Below are positions 36,545 through 47,920 of a DNA stretch of 64,000 bases, piece after piece (the stretch's first letter is position 1; every line of letters starts with the position of its first letter). The translations under genes were made by a program, and so were the position numbers. Under the pieces are notes generated by a model, which had not been told where the DNA came from, ran no database searches, and was given only the letters and a program-made list of their open reading frames with translations. Source of the DNA: an uncultured Coprococcus sp. (GTDB lineage Bacteria > Bacillota > Clostridia > Lachnospirales > Lachnospiraceae); NCBI GenBank assembly GCA_934277375.1, contig CAKQTZ010000004.1, positions 186,001 through 250,000 of the forward strand. The letters are read 5' to 3'.

Positions 36545-38047
36545 TTGAGTTCAATTAGTTCAGAGGATATTATTTCTATACTCAAAGAAGAGATAGAGAA
36601 TTATGATTTTGACTCCAGGGACAAAGAAGTCGGTAAAGTCATCTATGTAGGTGATGGAATCGTAACCGTATATGGTATAGACAATGCCATGTATGGAGAG
36701 ATCGTCGTCTTTGAGAATGGCGTCAAAGGTATGGTTCAGGATATCAGAAGAACAGAGATAGGATGTATTCTGTTCGGTCGTGATACAGGAATCAAGGAAG
36801 GAACAAAGGTCAGCAGAACAGGCAAGCGTGCAGGTATCCCTGTAGGCGATGCATTTGTCGGACGTATAGTTGATGCCCTTGGAGCACCTATAGATGGAAA
36901 GGGCAGCATAGAGTCGACTGATTATCGTCCTATTGAGAATCCGGCTCCAAGCATAGTTGATCGTAAGTCGGTCAACCAGCCGCTTCAGACTGGAATCCTC
37001 TCGATAGATGCCATGTTCCCAATAGGTAGAGGACAGAGAGAGCTGATCATAGGAGACAGACAGACAGGTAAGACATCCATAGCGATAGATACCATTCTGA
37101 ATCAGAAGGGCAAGGATGTCATCTGTGTATATGTGGCTATAGGCCAGAAGGCTTCAACCATAGCAAAGGTTGTAAACAACCTGAATAAATACGATGCGAT
37201 GGACTACACGATAGTCGTTGCATCCACAGCAAGTGATTCAGCACCACTTCAGTATATCGCGCCTTATTCAGGTACAGCGATCGCGGAGTATTTCATGCAT
37301 AAGGGCAAGGATGTGCTGATCGTGTACGATGATCTGTCAAAGCACGCAGTTGCTTACAGAACATTGTCACTGCTTCTCGGACGTTCACCAGGACGTGAAG
37401 CATATCCTGGAGATGTATTCTATCTCCATTCAAGACTTCTTGAGAGATCAAGTAAGCTTAAGGATGAGCTGGGCGGAGGTTCCATCACAGCACTTCCTAT
37501 TATTGAGACACAGGCAGGTGATGTATCTGCTTATATACCTACAAATGTCATATCTATCACAGATGGACAGATATTCCTCGAGAGCGATCTGTTCTTCTCA
37601 GGTATGAGACCTGCTGTCAACGTCGGTCTGTCGGTATCACGAGTTGGTGGTGCAGCGCAGACAAAGGCGATGAAGAAGGCCGCAGGAAGTATCCGTATCG
37701 ATCTGGCACAGTACAGAGAGATGGAGGTGTTCACACAGTTCAGTTCTGATCTGGATGAGAACACCAAGGAGCAGCTGCAGTACGGCAAGGGACTTATGGA
37801 GCTTTTAAAGCAGCCACTGTGTAATCCGCTGTCAATGGCAGAGGAGGTTATCATCCTGGTAGCAGCTACCAATAAGGTATTCCTTCCGGTAGAGATTTCA
37901 GAGGTCAAGAAGAAGAAACTTGAGATGCTTGAGTTCTTCCACAGTGCCCACAAGGATATCGTGGATGAGATCGAGGAGAAGCAGGTGCTTACCGATGAGC
38001 TGAAGGACAAGATAGTCGCAGCCGCTAAGGAGTTTATCGAGAGATAG
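36545..38047 (+). CDS. atpA: ATP synthase F1 subunit alpha
   Basis: 500 residues with a TTG start at 36545 after a GAGGTGATAA site, 4 bases from the atpH stop. Walker A GDRQTGKT, '[13 protein letters not shown]', and '[24 protein letters not shown]' (the alpha-subunit arginine finger region). Non-catalytic nucleotide sites. Confidence 0.98.
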   Translation: MSSISSEDIISILKEEIENYDFDSRDKEVGKVIYVGDGIVTVYGIDNAMYGEIVVFENGVKGMVQDIRRTEIGCILFGRDTGIKEGTKVSRTGKRAGIPVGDAFVGRIVDALGAPIDGKGSIESTDYRPIENPAPSIVDRKSVNQPLQTGILSIDAMFPIGRGQRELIIGDRQTGKTSIAIDTILNQKGKDVICVYVAIGQKASTIAKVVNNLNKYDAMDYTIVVASTASDSAPLQYIAPYSGTAIAEYFMHKGKDVLIVYDDLSKHAVAYRTLSLLLGRSPGREAYPGDVFYLHSRLLERSSKLKDELGGGSITALPIIETQAGDVSAYIPTNVISITDGQIFLESDLFFSGMRPAVNVGLSVSRVGGAAQTKAMKKAAGSIRIDLAQYREMEVFTQFSSDLDENTKEQLQYGKGLMELLKQPLCNPLSMAEEVIILVAATNKVFLPVEISEVKKKKLEMLEFFHSAHKDIVDEIEEKQVLTDELKDKIVAAAKEFIER

Positions 38048-38088
38048 ATTTCAGAAGAAATCAGAAGATTCGTTGAGAGGTGATTTGA

Positions 38089-38973
38089 TTGGCAAATACC
38101 AAAGAAATCCAGAATAGAATAAAGAGTATCAAGGATACTCAGAAGATCACCAATGCAATGTATATGATCTCATCTTCCAAGCTGAAAAAGGCGAGGACAG
38201 ATCTTGAGAACACGGAGCCGTACTTCTATACACTTCAGGTTGCCCTTGCCAGAATGCTCAGACATGTTCCTGAGATGGAGCATCTATACTTCGACAGCAG
38301 AGAGGGAATCAAGGAAGAAGACAGAAGACGGGGCTATCTCGTGATCACTGCCGACAAAGGTATGGCAGGAGCTTACAACCACAATGTAATCAAGATCGCC
38401 GAGCAGGAGCTTGCAGCCCACCCGAACAGTGAGCTGTATGTAGTCGGACAGGTGGGAAGACACTACTTCGCCAAGAAGGGAGTGCCTATAGATATACATT
38501 TCCAGTATACAGCGCAGAATCCAAGTCTTCACAGAGCCAGAGTCATAGCGGACAAGATGCTTGAAAACTATGAGAACGGCGATATAGATGAAGTATACAT
38601 CATATATACCAACATGAAGAGCAGTGTGGTCGTGGAACCACAGATGATACAGCTCCTACCTATGAAGAGGACTGATTTCGCAGGCGTTCCTGCGGATGTA
38701 TTCCACGAGGAGATCACCATGGAGCCTTCACCGAAGGCGGTGCTTGACCGAATCGTGCCAAACTGTGTCATGGGATATATATACGGAGCTCTGGTAGAGT
38801 CATTCTGTAGTGAGCAGAACAGCCGAATGATGGCGATGGACTCAGCCACGAAGAGTGCCAAGGAGATGCTGGATGATCTCAATATCAAATACAACAGAGC
38901 AAGGCAGGCAGCCATAACCCAGGAGATCACCGAGATCGCCGGCGGCGCCCGTGCTCAAAGAGATAGAAGTTAG
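38089..38973 (+). CDS. atpG: ATP synthase F1 subunit gamma
   Basis: 294 residues, TTG start at 38089 after GAGGTGAT. N-terminal 'NRIKSIKDTQKITNAMYMISSSKLKKA' and C-terminal 'NIKYNRARQAAITQEITEIAGGA' are the coiled-coil rotor ends; 'ADKGMAGAYNHNV' in the middle. It is followed by a 200-bp hairpin element before atpD. Confidence 0.96.
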   Translation: MANTKEIQNRIKSIKDTQKITNAMYMISSSKLKKARTDLENTEPYFYTLQVALARMLRHVPEMEHLYFDSREGIKEEDRRRGYLVITADKGMAGAYNHNVIKIAEQELAAHPNSELYVVGQVGRHYFAKKGVPIDIHFQYTAQNPSLHRARVIADKMLENYENGDIDEVYIIYTNMKSSVVVEPQMIQLLPMKRTDFAGVPADVFHEEITMEPSPKAVLDRIVPNCVMGYIYGALVESFCSEQNSRMMAMDSATKSAKEMLDDLNIKYNRARQAAITQEITEIAGGARAQRDRS

Positions 38974-38989
38974 TTTATATATGTAGATA

Positions 38990-40613
<1,624 letters not shown>

Positions 40614-40626
40614 AGGAAGTGCGTAG

Positions 40627-41031
40627 ATGAATACATTTTATCTGAGAGTTATTTCCAGCAATAAGATATTCTTCGAAGGCCGAGTAGAGAAGATCGTTCT
40701 TCCACTTGAAGATGGAGAGAAAGCGGTTCTTGCACATCATGAGAACATGGTCATAGCCACCAGCATAGGCGAGATCAGGATCACCACGAATAAGGGTGAA
40801 CAGGTTGTCGGTGTTGTTGGCGAGGGCTTTGTGCAGATAGTAAATAACCGAGTTGTCCTTATCGTGGATTCCGCAGAGAAGCCGGAGGATATCGACAGGG
40901 TCAGAGCCAATGAGGCGAAGATCAGAGCGGAAGAGAGACTCAGACAGAAAGAGAGTCTGAAGGAATACAAGCAGAGCGAGGCATCCCTTGCCCGTGCACT
41001 TACGAGACTTAAGGTGACAGAAAAGATATAG
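40627..41031 (+). CDS. atpC: ATP synthase F1 subunit epsilon
   Basis: 134 residues: beta-sandwich ('FYLRVISSNKIFFEGRVEKIVLP') and a C-terminal helical hairpin rich in Arg/Glu. Inhibits ATP hydrolysis in the extended state. Last gene of the operon, followed by a terminator. Confidence 0.95.
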   Translation: MNTFYLRVISSNKIFFEGRVEKIVLPLEDGEKAVLAHHENMVIATSIGEIRITTNKGEQVVGVVGEGFVQIVNNRVVLIVDSAEKPEDIDRVRANEAKIRAEERLRQKESLKEYKQSEASLARALTRLKVTEKI

Positions 41032-41097
41032 CAGCAAATGCCTGCTTGCGTGCAATAGGCGATTTGTCTATGTGTCGTTTTCTGAAAAATAGTAAAT

Positions 41098-41153
41098 AAA
41101 TATGCGGTGTCGTGACATGTGTAAAACGCACGTGGCATGACACCGTATTTTTT
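41098..41153 (+). terminator. Intrinsic terminator of the atp operon
   Basis: CGGTGTCGTG / CATGACACCG stem extended by AAATA/TATTT flanks, 26-base interior, T6. Confidence 0.85.
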
Positions 41154-41260
41154 ATAATATGGTGGAAATAACTGGTTGATTTTAAAAATGATAAATGATA
41201 GACTGTTATAAGAGTTGTGTGATCAAGGATAAGATTTTAACGAGAAAGGGAGGATTATCT

Positions 41261-42454
41261 ATGAAAAAGAAGGTAATATCAGGTATTCTTATGGTCATGA
41301 TGTTATTTGTGGCAATTGTTACATCCACAATTTCATCATCAGCAGAGAATGTTACGGCAGTAAGACTCAACAAATCAGTCAGGGATTCAGGAACAGAGAG
41401 AGAGGCAATAATATATAAGATCAGCGTTCCATCAGCAGGAAGGTTGAACGTTAATTTCAAGCATGCTAATCTTTATGACACTAAGACATACTGGACCATA
41501 GAGGTCCTTGCGAATGATCTTGAGACTGTACTGCAGACGGTTAAGTCAACAGGTGTAGATACGAATCTTACAGCTTATACATTAGGTGTTGATAAGGGAA
41601 CATACTATATCAAGGTATGGGCCAGAAAAGATTGCGACGATAATTACAATGATGGAATGTACACACTCACACCTAAGTTTAAGAAGTCAAGTGTGTGGGA
41701 GATAGAGTACAATCAGAAGACTAAGAAGACCAATGATTCTCAGGCAGCTGCAAGAGGCATTGCTCCAAACAAGAGAGCATACGGAGTTATCGCTGGTGAT
41801 AACGATGTGGATTTCTATAAGGTCCGCATTACAAAAAAAGGATATGTAACACTTAATTTCCGTCATAAGAATATTCTTGAGTCTGATGAGATGTGGGAAG
41901 TATCCCTGGTGAATGCAAAAACCGATGTTATAACATCATACAGATCAAAGGGTACGAGAACAGGAATGGTATCACCTAAGATTGGTGTAACACCGGGCAC
42001 ATATTACATAAAGGTATCAGGATACGATTACAAGTACAGCGATGTGGATTATTCAGTTATGCTGGCGTTCAAGGCTGCAAATGGCTGGGAGACAGAGTAT
42101 AACAACCGCACAGGAAAGTTTAACGATCAGTTGACCACTGCGAATACAATAAAGCTCAGAAAGAGCGTTATGGGTACACTTGCCAGTGAAGAAGATGTAG
42201 ATTGCTATAAGATAAGAATAGGTGCAACAAGAAGAACTGCATTTATATTTAACCATAAGTATATAGCAAACAGGAAGATTTATTACACAGTTCAGGTGTT
42301 CAATTCAAATCTTCAGAACCTCACTACTATCCGTTCATATGGTGTGAATTCTACAATAAGAAGTACACTGAGACTCAGAAAAGGAACATATTATATCAAG
42401 GTGTTTAAGGGTGATGTGTATAGAAACGGTGATTACAAGCTCACAGTAAAATAA
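41261..42454 (+). CDS. Secreted protein with three PPC-like beta repeats
   Basis: About 397 residues. ATG 41261 follows AAAGGGAGG and opens a signal peptide cleaved near SSA-EN. Three repeats of about 120 residues each end in a 'GTYYIKV' strand (about residues 118, 245, 385) and contain 'DVDFYKVRI' or 'DVDCYKIRI', the bacterial pre-peptidase C-terminal (PPC) pattern. Such modules bind other proteins, glycans or calcium on the cell surface. There is no enzyme domain and no anchor. Own promoter presumed; terminator follows. Confidence 0.75.
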   Translation: MKKKVISGILMVMMLFVAIVTSTISSSAENVTAVRLNKSVRDSGTEREAIIYKISVPSAGRLNVNFKHANLYDTKTYWTIEVLANDLETVLQTVKSTGVDTNLTAYTLGVDKGTYYIKVWARKDCDDNYNDGMYTLTPKFKKSSVWEIEYNQKTKKTNDSQAAARGIAPNKRAYGVIAGDNDVDFYKVRITKKGYVTLNFRHKNILESDEMWEVSLVNAKTDVITSYRSKGTRTGMVSPKIGVTPGTYYIKVSGYDYKYSDVDYSVMLAFKAANGWETEYNNRTGKFNDQLTTANTIKLRKSVMGTLASEEDVDCYKIRIGATRRTAFIFNHKYIANRKIYYTVQVFNSNLQNLTTIRSYGVNSTIRSTLRLRKGTYYIKVFKGDVYRNGDYKLTVK

Positions 42455-42483
42455 TACTGACATAAAATATTTAATACAGAAAG

Positions 42484-42520
42484 AAAAGCAGATGAATAGT
42501 AATTGTTCGTCTGCTTTTTT
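42484..42520 (+). terminator. Intrinsic terminator just before the NRPS gene
   Basis: AAAAGCAGATGAA / TTCGTCTGCTTTT stem with T6, ending only 11 bases before the NRPS start codon, whose AAGG ribosome site follows the T run. NRPS expression may therefore depend on read-through. Confidence 0.85.
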
Positions 42521-42531
42521 AAGGTACAGAT

Positions 42532-45500
42532 ATGGAGAATTTATATTTTACAAGGGAACAGATGCAGATAAAGGACATACAGATGCTATATTCAAATACA
42601 GGGATTTGCAATATAGGTGGTATGTTTGTTCAAAATGTCAAAGGTAATTCTAAAGTTGCTGTGCTGGCAATGGAAAACGCTGTAAATGATATTCTTGTAT
42701 ATCATTTACAGGTTCATGGGGATTACCAGCCTTATTTAGAAAAATCTAATATTAAAATAGAAAAGTGGGATATAGAGCAGGAGCCATCGAAAGAGGAGCT
42801 GATACAGTGGATTGATGAACCGTTTGTCCTTATCGACCATCCGTTGTGTGAAATGCGGTACTGGAAGGGCAAAACATTGAAAATGTATATAAAGATTCAT
42901 CATATACTGGCGGATGGCTATAGCTTTGCACTTACACTTGACCGTTTTGACAGGTACTATGAGCGCATGGTAAACGGCAATTTTGAACGGCTTGGGCAGG
43001 ATTCAAAATATCTGGAATCGATGGTTAAACAGGAACATAATTCGGAAAAAGAGAACGAGTGGTTTCGCAGCTGCGTACCAGAAGAAATGCCTGATAACTG
43101 GAAGGTGAAGTCTACACTTCAAAATAATCTGTGTGCAAAAAGAAAAAAGTATAGGATGTCAGATGAACTATATCATAAAGTGCAAAGTTATGTCAGAGAT
43201 AACAGATTGTCAATAGAAACTGTATTGTATTCTGCACTGGGACTATATTATCACAGGATTACAGGTTCGCCACTGGTATGTATAAGCAGGGTCATGCTGA
43301 ACAGAAGAAAAAAAGATATGGATATGGCAGGCCTTAAGGCTAATCAGATGCCGTTTTTTATAAAGTATGAAGGAACTGACTTTAGAAATATATGCCGCGA
43401 AGTACACAGTGGACTTATGAATATGATGAGGTATTCATCTGCCTCATTTGCTGAATATCAGAGAGAAAATAACTGTGCATACAACTGCTATGATACTGCA
43501 ATATCCTACCGGAGTGACAGATTTGTGTTAGAGTCAGAGAATGCAGATATTTATGAGCTTGAAAAAGGTTTGCTTGAAATTCCGTTGAGAATGGATGTCC
43601 GTGAAAAGAATGGAGAATTGTGTATCTATGTCCAGTATCAGACTGCAAACTACACAGAAAAAGAGATCGATCTGCTGATTGCACGGTTTCTACATGTCAT
43701 TGAACAGGGGATGGAGAAGAACGATATTCGTAATATGTCAATACTTGTCGATTCAGACATAGAGCAGATGCGGAAACTGAATGCAGGGCGATATGACCAG
43801 ATAACAGGAGGTCTGCTCATAGATCAGATATCAAAGATTGCTGCCGGAAACAATAACTGCGCTGTTGTATATGAAGAAAAGATGGTTTCCTATAGCAGAG
43901 TCTGGAAACAGTCTGACAGGATAGCCAGCTGGCTGGCAGCCCACGGTGTAGGATTGTCTGATATAGTTGCGATTCAGCTTCCGGTTTCAGAACATCTGCC
44001 TGTAGTCTTGCTTGGAATATGGAAAGCCGGTGCCGCTTTTCTGCCTGTTTCTATACAAGAAAGAAAAAAACGGGTGGAGGAAATAAAAAAAGACTGTAGG
44101 CTATTATTTACTTCCAATGATCTGCGGGAGGCACTGTACTTTGAAGAAAAAAGTGATCTTCCAGCGATAACAGGTCAGATGCTGGCGTATTGTATGTACA
44201 CATCCGGCAGCACTGGAAAACCTAAATTAGTGATGATATCGCAGGAGTCTCTGGCATGGCGTGTAAACTGGATGAGTCAGCAATATGGTAATCCTGGCAC
44301 AGTTCTCCAGAAGACGGCGTATACATTTGACGTGTCAATGTGGGAATTCTTCTGGCCGCTGATATCTGGAGAAAAACTGGTATTACTACCGGATGCAGAC
44401 CGGGCGGATCCAAGAAAAATATCAGACGTTATAGAAAAAGAACAGATAGCAACTATACATTTTGTTCCATCAGTAATGGAAAGGTTTATTACACATGCGG
44501 AGATACATAACAAAAGATTTCCAAGTCTTATAAATATATTTTCCAGTGGTGAAGCATTGCCTGCATCTATGGTGAGAAAAGTATGTCAATGTTTCGCTGC
44601 GGGATTACACAATCTGTATGGACCGACTGAGTGCACAATAGATGTGACTAGTTATGAATGCCGTGGAGATGAGGATGTTATTCCTATTGGAAAACCGCTG
44701 CCGGGATGCGATGTAGATATAATTGATGAAAGTGGCGCAAGTGTGCCTCCGGGAACAGAGGGAGAATTGGTTATAGGTGGCGTGCTTGTTGGGGCAGGGT
44801 ATAAAGATAACGATACGGACAGTTTTTATTATGACGAGATAAAAAAAGAGCGATGTTATAAGACTGGAGACAGAGTGGTGCTCAGGGAAGACGGTTTACT
44901 GTATTATATTGGGAGAACAGATACACAATGTAAGATCAATGGTATGAGGATAGACCTTGCGCAAATAGAAGGGGCAATTTCAAATATTAAAGAGATTGAC
45001 AGGGTGATTGTGCTGAATGACGATGGCCAGCTCATAGTCTGTTATACTGCGGAAAATGAGGTGACTGATATTGTAGACCAGATATCCGCAAGACTTCCTG
45101 TGTATAGTGTTCCACAAAGATATGTATGGCTTTCCAGTTTTCCGATAACCCCTAACGGTAAAGTGGATAAAAAGAAGCTGACGGAACTGGCAGAGGCTGA
45201 AAGCGCCAGATATATACATAATGAATGTTGTAATGAAGAGGCTGAATTGCTACTTGAAATTGTGGAGAGGAAGATTCATAGAAGAATATCTGCTGATGAA
45301 AACATATTCCTTGCGGGATTGGATTCTCTAAAACTTATGGATGTGATCATTGCAATGGAAAAGAAGGGCTATGTATATGAGCCAGAGGATTTGTATGAAT
45401 ACAAGACGGTTAATATGATAGTACGCAATAAGAAGAATAAAGTCCAGTGGCTCGAGAAGAATGGCAGAAAAAAACTTATTGTGGCATTTCCATATGCGGC

Positions 45501-46089
45501 GGGAACTGCATCTGCATATATTGGTCTTGCAGCAGAACTCAGAGAATGTGCTGATTTTTGCGTCACCCATTCAACCAACGTCATAAGTATAGCGGGGAGC
45601 TATGAAAAGATTGTTCTTTTAGGATACTGTACAGGTACGGCGCTTGCGGTTAAAGCGTATGAGGAAATGCAGGCTGAAGGGATCATACCGGCTGGCCTGG
45701 CCCTGTGTGCAGCACTTCCTCCGGATCGGGTAGTAAGCAGAGTTGGAACACCTGGTGAAATACTGTCTGAATCAGGTGTTGCCAGTTTTATCAGAATGCT
45801 TCACAGAGATAAAATTGCGGTAACTGACAGCATGATTGAATTGTTCAGAAAGGACAGCAGGGAATTTTCACTTTTCTTTAAAGAGAGACATATGATAGAA
45901 TGTAAAAAAATATTACTGTGTTTTGGGAGAAATGATATGCTTACATGGAATTGTAAGCATAGATGGAAGCGATGGATGCAATACATGAGAGGCCCGGTCA
46001 GACTGGTCATTTTTGCAAGGCAGCACCATTTCTTTATAGATGAGAAAAAGAAGGAGCTTGCCAGAGAACTGGATAAGATGTTCAGATAA
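42532..46089 (+). CDS. Single-module nonribosomal peptide synthetase, C-A(Ser)-T-TE
   Basis: 1185 residues. Condensation domain (HHILADG at 123-129); adenylation domain with YTSGSTGKPK near 556, YGPTE at 696-700 and GRTDTQCKINGMRID; carrier domain with phosphopantetheine Ser932 in GLDSL; thioesterase from about 965. Mapping on GrsA, the specificity residues are D600 V601 W604 H643 F670 S672 L695 I703 D704 K877, which read DVWHFSLIDK, the serine code (EntF-like). The TE nucleophile is Cys1033 in GYCTG rather than Ser, with Asp1135 and His1166 in place. EntF has the same C-A-T-TE order, but no aryl-acid genes are here. The start has only AAGG upstream, right after a terminator; ATG 42562 is an alternative. 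Lgt-like gene 45 bases downstream. Confidence 0.93.
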   Translation: MENLYFTREQMQIKDIQMLYSNTGICNIGGMFVQNVKGNSKVAVLAMENAVNDILVYHLQVHGDYQPYLEKSNIKIEKWDIEQEPSKEELIQWIDEPFVLIDHPLCEMRYWKGKTLKMYIKIHHILADGYSFALTLDRFDRYYERMVNGNFERLGQDSKYLESMVKQEHNSEKENEWFRSCVPEEMPDNWKVKSTLQNNLCAKRKKYRMSDELYHKVQSYVRDNRLSIETVLYSALGLYYHRITGSPLVCISRVMLNRRKKDMDMAGLKANQMPFFIKYEGTDFRNICREVHSGLMNMMRYSSASFAEYQRENNCAYNCYDTAISYRSDRFVLESENADIYELEKGLLEIPLRMDVREKNGELCIYVQYQTANYTEKEIDLLIARFLHVIEQGMEKNDIRNMSILVDSDIEQMRKLNAGRYDQITGGLLIDQISKIAAGNNNCAVVYEEKMVSYSRVWKQSDRIASWLAAHGVGLSDIVAIQLPVSEHLPVVLLGIWKAGAAFLPVSIQERKKRVEEIKKDCRLLFTSNDLREALYFEEKSDLPAITGQMLAYCMYTSGSTGKPKLVMISQESLAWRVNWMSQQYGNPGTVLQKTAYTFDVSMWEFFWPLISGEKLVLLPDADRADPRKISDVIEKEQIATIHFVPSVMERFITHAEIHNKRFPSLINIFSSGEALPASMVRKVCQCFAAGLHNLYGPTECTIDVTSYECRGDEDVIPIGKPLPGCDVDIIDESGASVPPGTEGELVIGGVLVGAGYKDNDTDSFYYDEIKKERCYKTGDRVVLREDGLLYYIGRTDTQCKINGMRIDLAQIEGAISNIKEIDRVIVLNDDGQLIVCYTAENEVTDIVDQISARLPVYSVPQRYVWLSSFPITPNGKVDKKKLTELAEAESARYIHNECCNEEAELLLEIVERKIHRRISADENIFLAGLDSLKLMDVIIAMEKKGYVYEPEDLYEYKTVNMIVRNKKNKVQWLEKNGRKKLIVAFPYAAGTASAYIGLAAELRECADFCVTHSTNVISIAGSYEKIVLLGYCTGTALAVKAYEEMQAEGIIPAGLALCAALPPDRVVSRVGTPGEILSESGVASFIRMLHRDKIAVTDSMIELFRKDSREFSLFFKERHMIECKKILLCFGRNDMLTWNCKHRWKRWMQYMRGPVRLVIFARQHHFFIDEKKKELARELDKMFR

Positions 46090-46134
46090 GGGCATTCAGA
46101 GCGAAAGATTAAGAGTAGAAAGAGGAATGATATT

Positions 46135-46851
46135 ATGTTGCCATATATCCATGTTGGTTCGGTACTTATAGAAAGTTATACATTGTTTATTAATCTGGGA
46201 ACGGTGATAGGTGCATTTGTTATGTATTGGCTATTGGATTGGTATTGTTCTTCTGAGAAAAGAAGATGGAAGATAGTCATCGTAGTGCTCGCGGTCATGG
46301 GGCTCAGTATGCCATTTGCACGAATTTTAAAAGGATTGTTCAGAAATGGAAATGGCACTGCGACTCATTTCCTTGGACGGGTTTTGGTGGCGTGTGTAGT
46401 CATGGAGATCGTTTTTCATTTCTTTTGGAAAGATCGGTCAAGTCTTGCACAGGCTGGAAATTCTGTGGTCATGTACCTTGCTATACAACATTTGTTTAAC
46501 AGGATAGCCTGTTATATGAATGGTTGTTGTGGAGGAGTGTATATTTCCAGTCTGGGAGGCAATTATCCAAGTCAGCTTATTGAGGCCGGATGTATGATGT
46601 TACTTATAGTAATAATTGGATATGCTATATTTAAACAGAAGTCGTTCTATTACCAATTTTATATGATATTCTCGATTGTTATTTTTGTTTCCGAGTTTTT
46701 TATAGAAGATACAAGAATGAATGTGACTACCACAAGCCCGCTTACCGGTATACAGGCAGGGGCAATAGTACTCTTTATTCTGGCTGGGGTATTCTATATG
46801 TATCATCTGAAAACCAAGAAGGGTATAGGTGCAGTAGAACAATGTAAATAA
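46135..46851 (+). CDS. Lgt-like integral membrane protein (prolipoprotein diacylglyceryl transferase family)
   Basis: 238 residues, AGAGGA 8 bases before ATG. About seven hydrophobic segments. Lgt landmarks: a His in 'THFLGRVL' near the HGG position, 'NRIACYMNGCCGG' replacing GRxGNFxNxE, and 'NYPSQLIEAGC' matching PSQLYE. The canonical Glu (E. coli E151) is Cys in the GCC form, seen in a divergent subgroup of the family. True Lgt moves diacylglycerol from phosphatidylglycerol to a Cys thiol. Being 45 bases after the NRPS, it may modify that product instead; this is inference. Confidence 0.8.
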   Translation: MLPYIHVGSVLIESYTLFINLGTVIGAFVMYWLLDWYCSSEKRRWKIVIVVLAVMGLSMPFARILKGLFRNGNGTATHFLGRVLVACVVMEIVFHFFWKDRSSLAQAGNSVVMYLAIQHLFNRIACYMNGCCGGVYISSLGGNYPSQLIEAGCMMLLIVIIGYAIFKQKSFYYQFYMIFSIVIFVSEFFIEDTRMNVTTTSPLTGIQAGAIVLFILAGVFYMYHLKTKKGIGAVEQCK

Positions 46852-47008
46852 ATATGTTACATAATTGAGATATTGTATTGCTTAAGTAGCCATAAACACT
46901 AAAAAGTGACTTGACAATCTATGTTCAAACTGCGAAAATTACAAGATGGTGAGCGCTGACATATGATAATGCAGACGCTCCCTATCACAGAGTTTGTGAA
47001 AAAGAGGA

Positions 47009-47035
47009 CGTGTGCATGCATATGCACACATTTTT
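47009..47035 (+). terminator. Probable terminator after the Lgt-like gene
   Basis: TGTGCAT/ATGCACA palindrome (TGTGCATGCATATGCACA core) followed by TTTTT. Confidence 0.6.
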
Positions 47036-47064
47036 GAGTTAAAGGTATTTGGTTAGAGGTATTT

Positions 47065-47790
47065 ATGTTAAGATTTGTTTGGGTAATAGTGTCGTGTGTG
47101 TTTCTGATCATGTACTATGTGCCAAAGATGTCATATTATACCAGACACCCGGAAAAATATGGTGAGGATATATGCTATCAGATGGCACAGGTTATGTGTA
47201 ATCATGTGAGGCGTCGTGCATTTATCAGGACGGTGGCTACAGGTATGGAGAATCTGCCAAAGGAAGGTGGATATATCATGTATGCGAACCATCAGGGTAA
47301 ATATGACGTGTTGGGAGTTATAGTTTCCCATGATAAGCCAATTACTTATGTCATGGATGCCAAGAGATCTAAGCTGTTCATAGCGGATCAGCTCACGAAC
47401 CTGCTCAGGGCACAGAGACTTGACAAGGAAGATATAAAGCAGCAGGTAAAAGTAATAAACGATGTATCCACAGAGATTAAGGCTGGCAGACGTTACATAT
47501 TGTTCCCTGAGGGAGGATATGATCACAGTTACAATGAGCTCAAAGAGTTCATGCCGGGAAGCTTTAAGATCGCAAAGAAAGCAAAGTGCCCTATAGTGCC
47601 GGTTGTACTGTATGATTCATTCAAGCCGTTTGAGGGATGGTCGCTGAGACGAGTGACGACACAGCTTGCATTTCTTGAACCTATTCCGTATGAGGCGATA
47701 GCAGATAAGACCACTACAGAGATCAGGGATATGGTTGTTGACAGGATACAGAAGAAGCTTGATACGATGGATACCATGAATTGCTGGTAG
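47065..47790 (+). CDS. plsC: 1-acyl-sn-glycerol-3-phosphate acyltransferase (PlsC family)
   Basis: 241 residues. Acyltransferase motifs 'YANHQGKYDVLG' (NHxxxxD) near 82-88 and 'LFPEGGYDHS' near 152-160, with 'VPVVLYDSF'; one N-terminal membrane segment. It transfers acyl to lysophosphatidate. RBS is weak (AGAGG). It is separated from the Lgt-like gene by 213 bases and a hairpin, so a link with the NRPS is possible but not shown. Confidence 0.9.
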   Translation: MLRFVWVIVSCVFLIMYYVPKMSYYTRHPEKYGEDICYQMAQVMCNHVRRRAFIRTVATGMENLPKEGGYIMYANHQGKYDVLGVIVSHDKPITYVMDAKRSKLFIADQLTNLLRAQRLDKEDIKQQVKVINDVSTEIKAGRRYILFPEGGYDHSYNELKEFMPGSFKIAKKAKCPIVPVVLYDSFKPFEGWSLRRVTTQLAFLEPIPYEAIADKTTTEIRDMVVDRIQKKLDTMDTMNCW

Positions 47791-47810
47791 AATATAATAT
47801 ATGTGCATAT

Positions 47811-47842
47811 AGGGGCAGATCATGTATTGTGATCTGCCCTTA
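47811..47842 (+). terminator. Hairpin after plsC
   Basis: AGGGGCAGATCA / TGATCTGCCCT stem, short loop, then TATT. The T run is poor. Confidence 0.5.
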
Positions 47843-47920
47843 TTGACTATCTCAGGTATAGTGAATACAATATAAAAGTGTGATATACGATAAATTACAG
47901 AAGGATTGGGAAGTATTAAA

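Noticed and set aside
46135..46851. Housekeeping lgt
   Set aside because: The GRxGNFxNxE motif is changed (GCC form), so I list it as Lgt-like rather than lgt.
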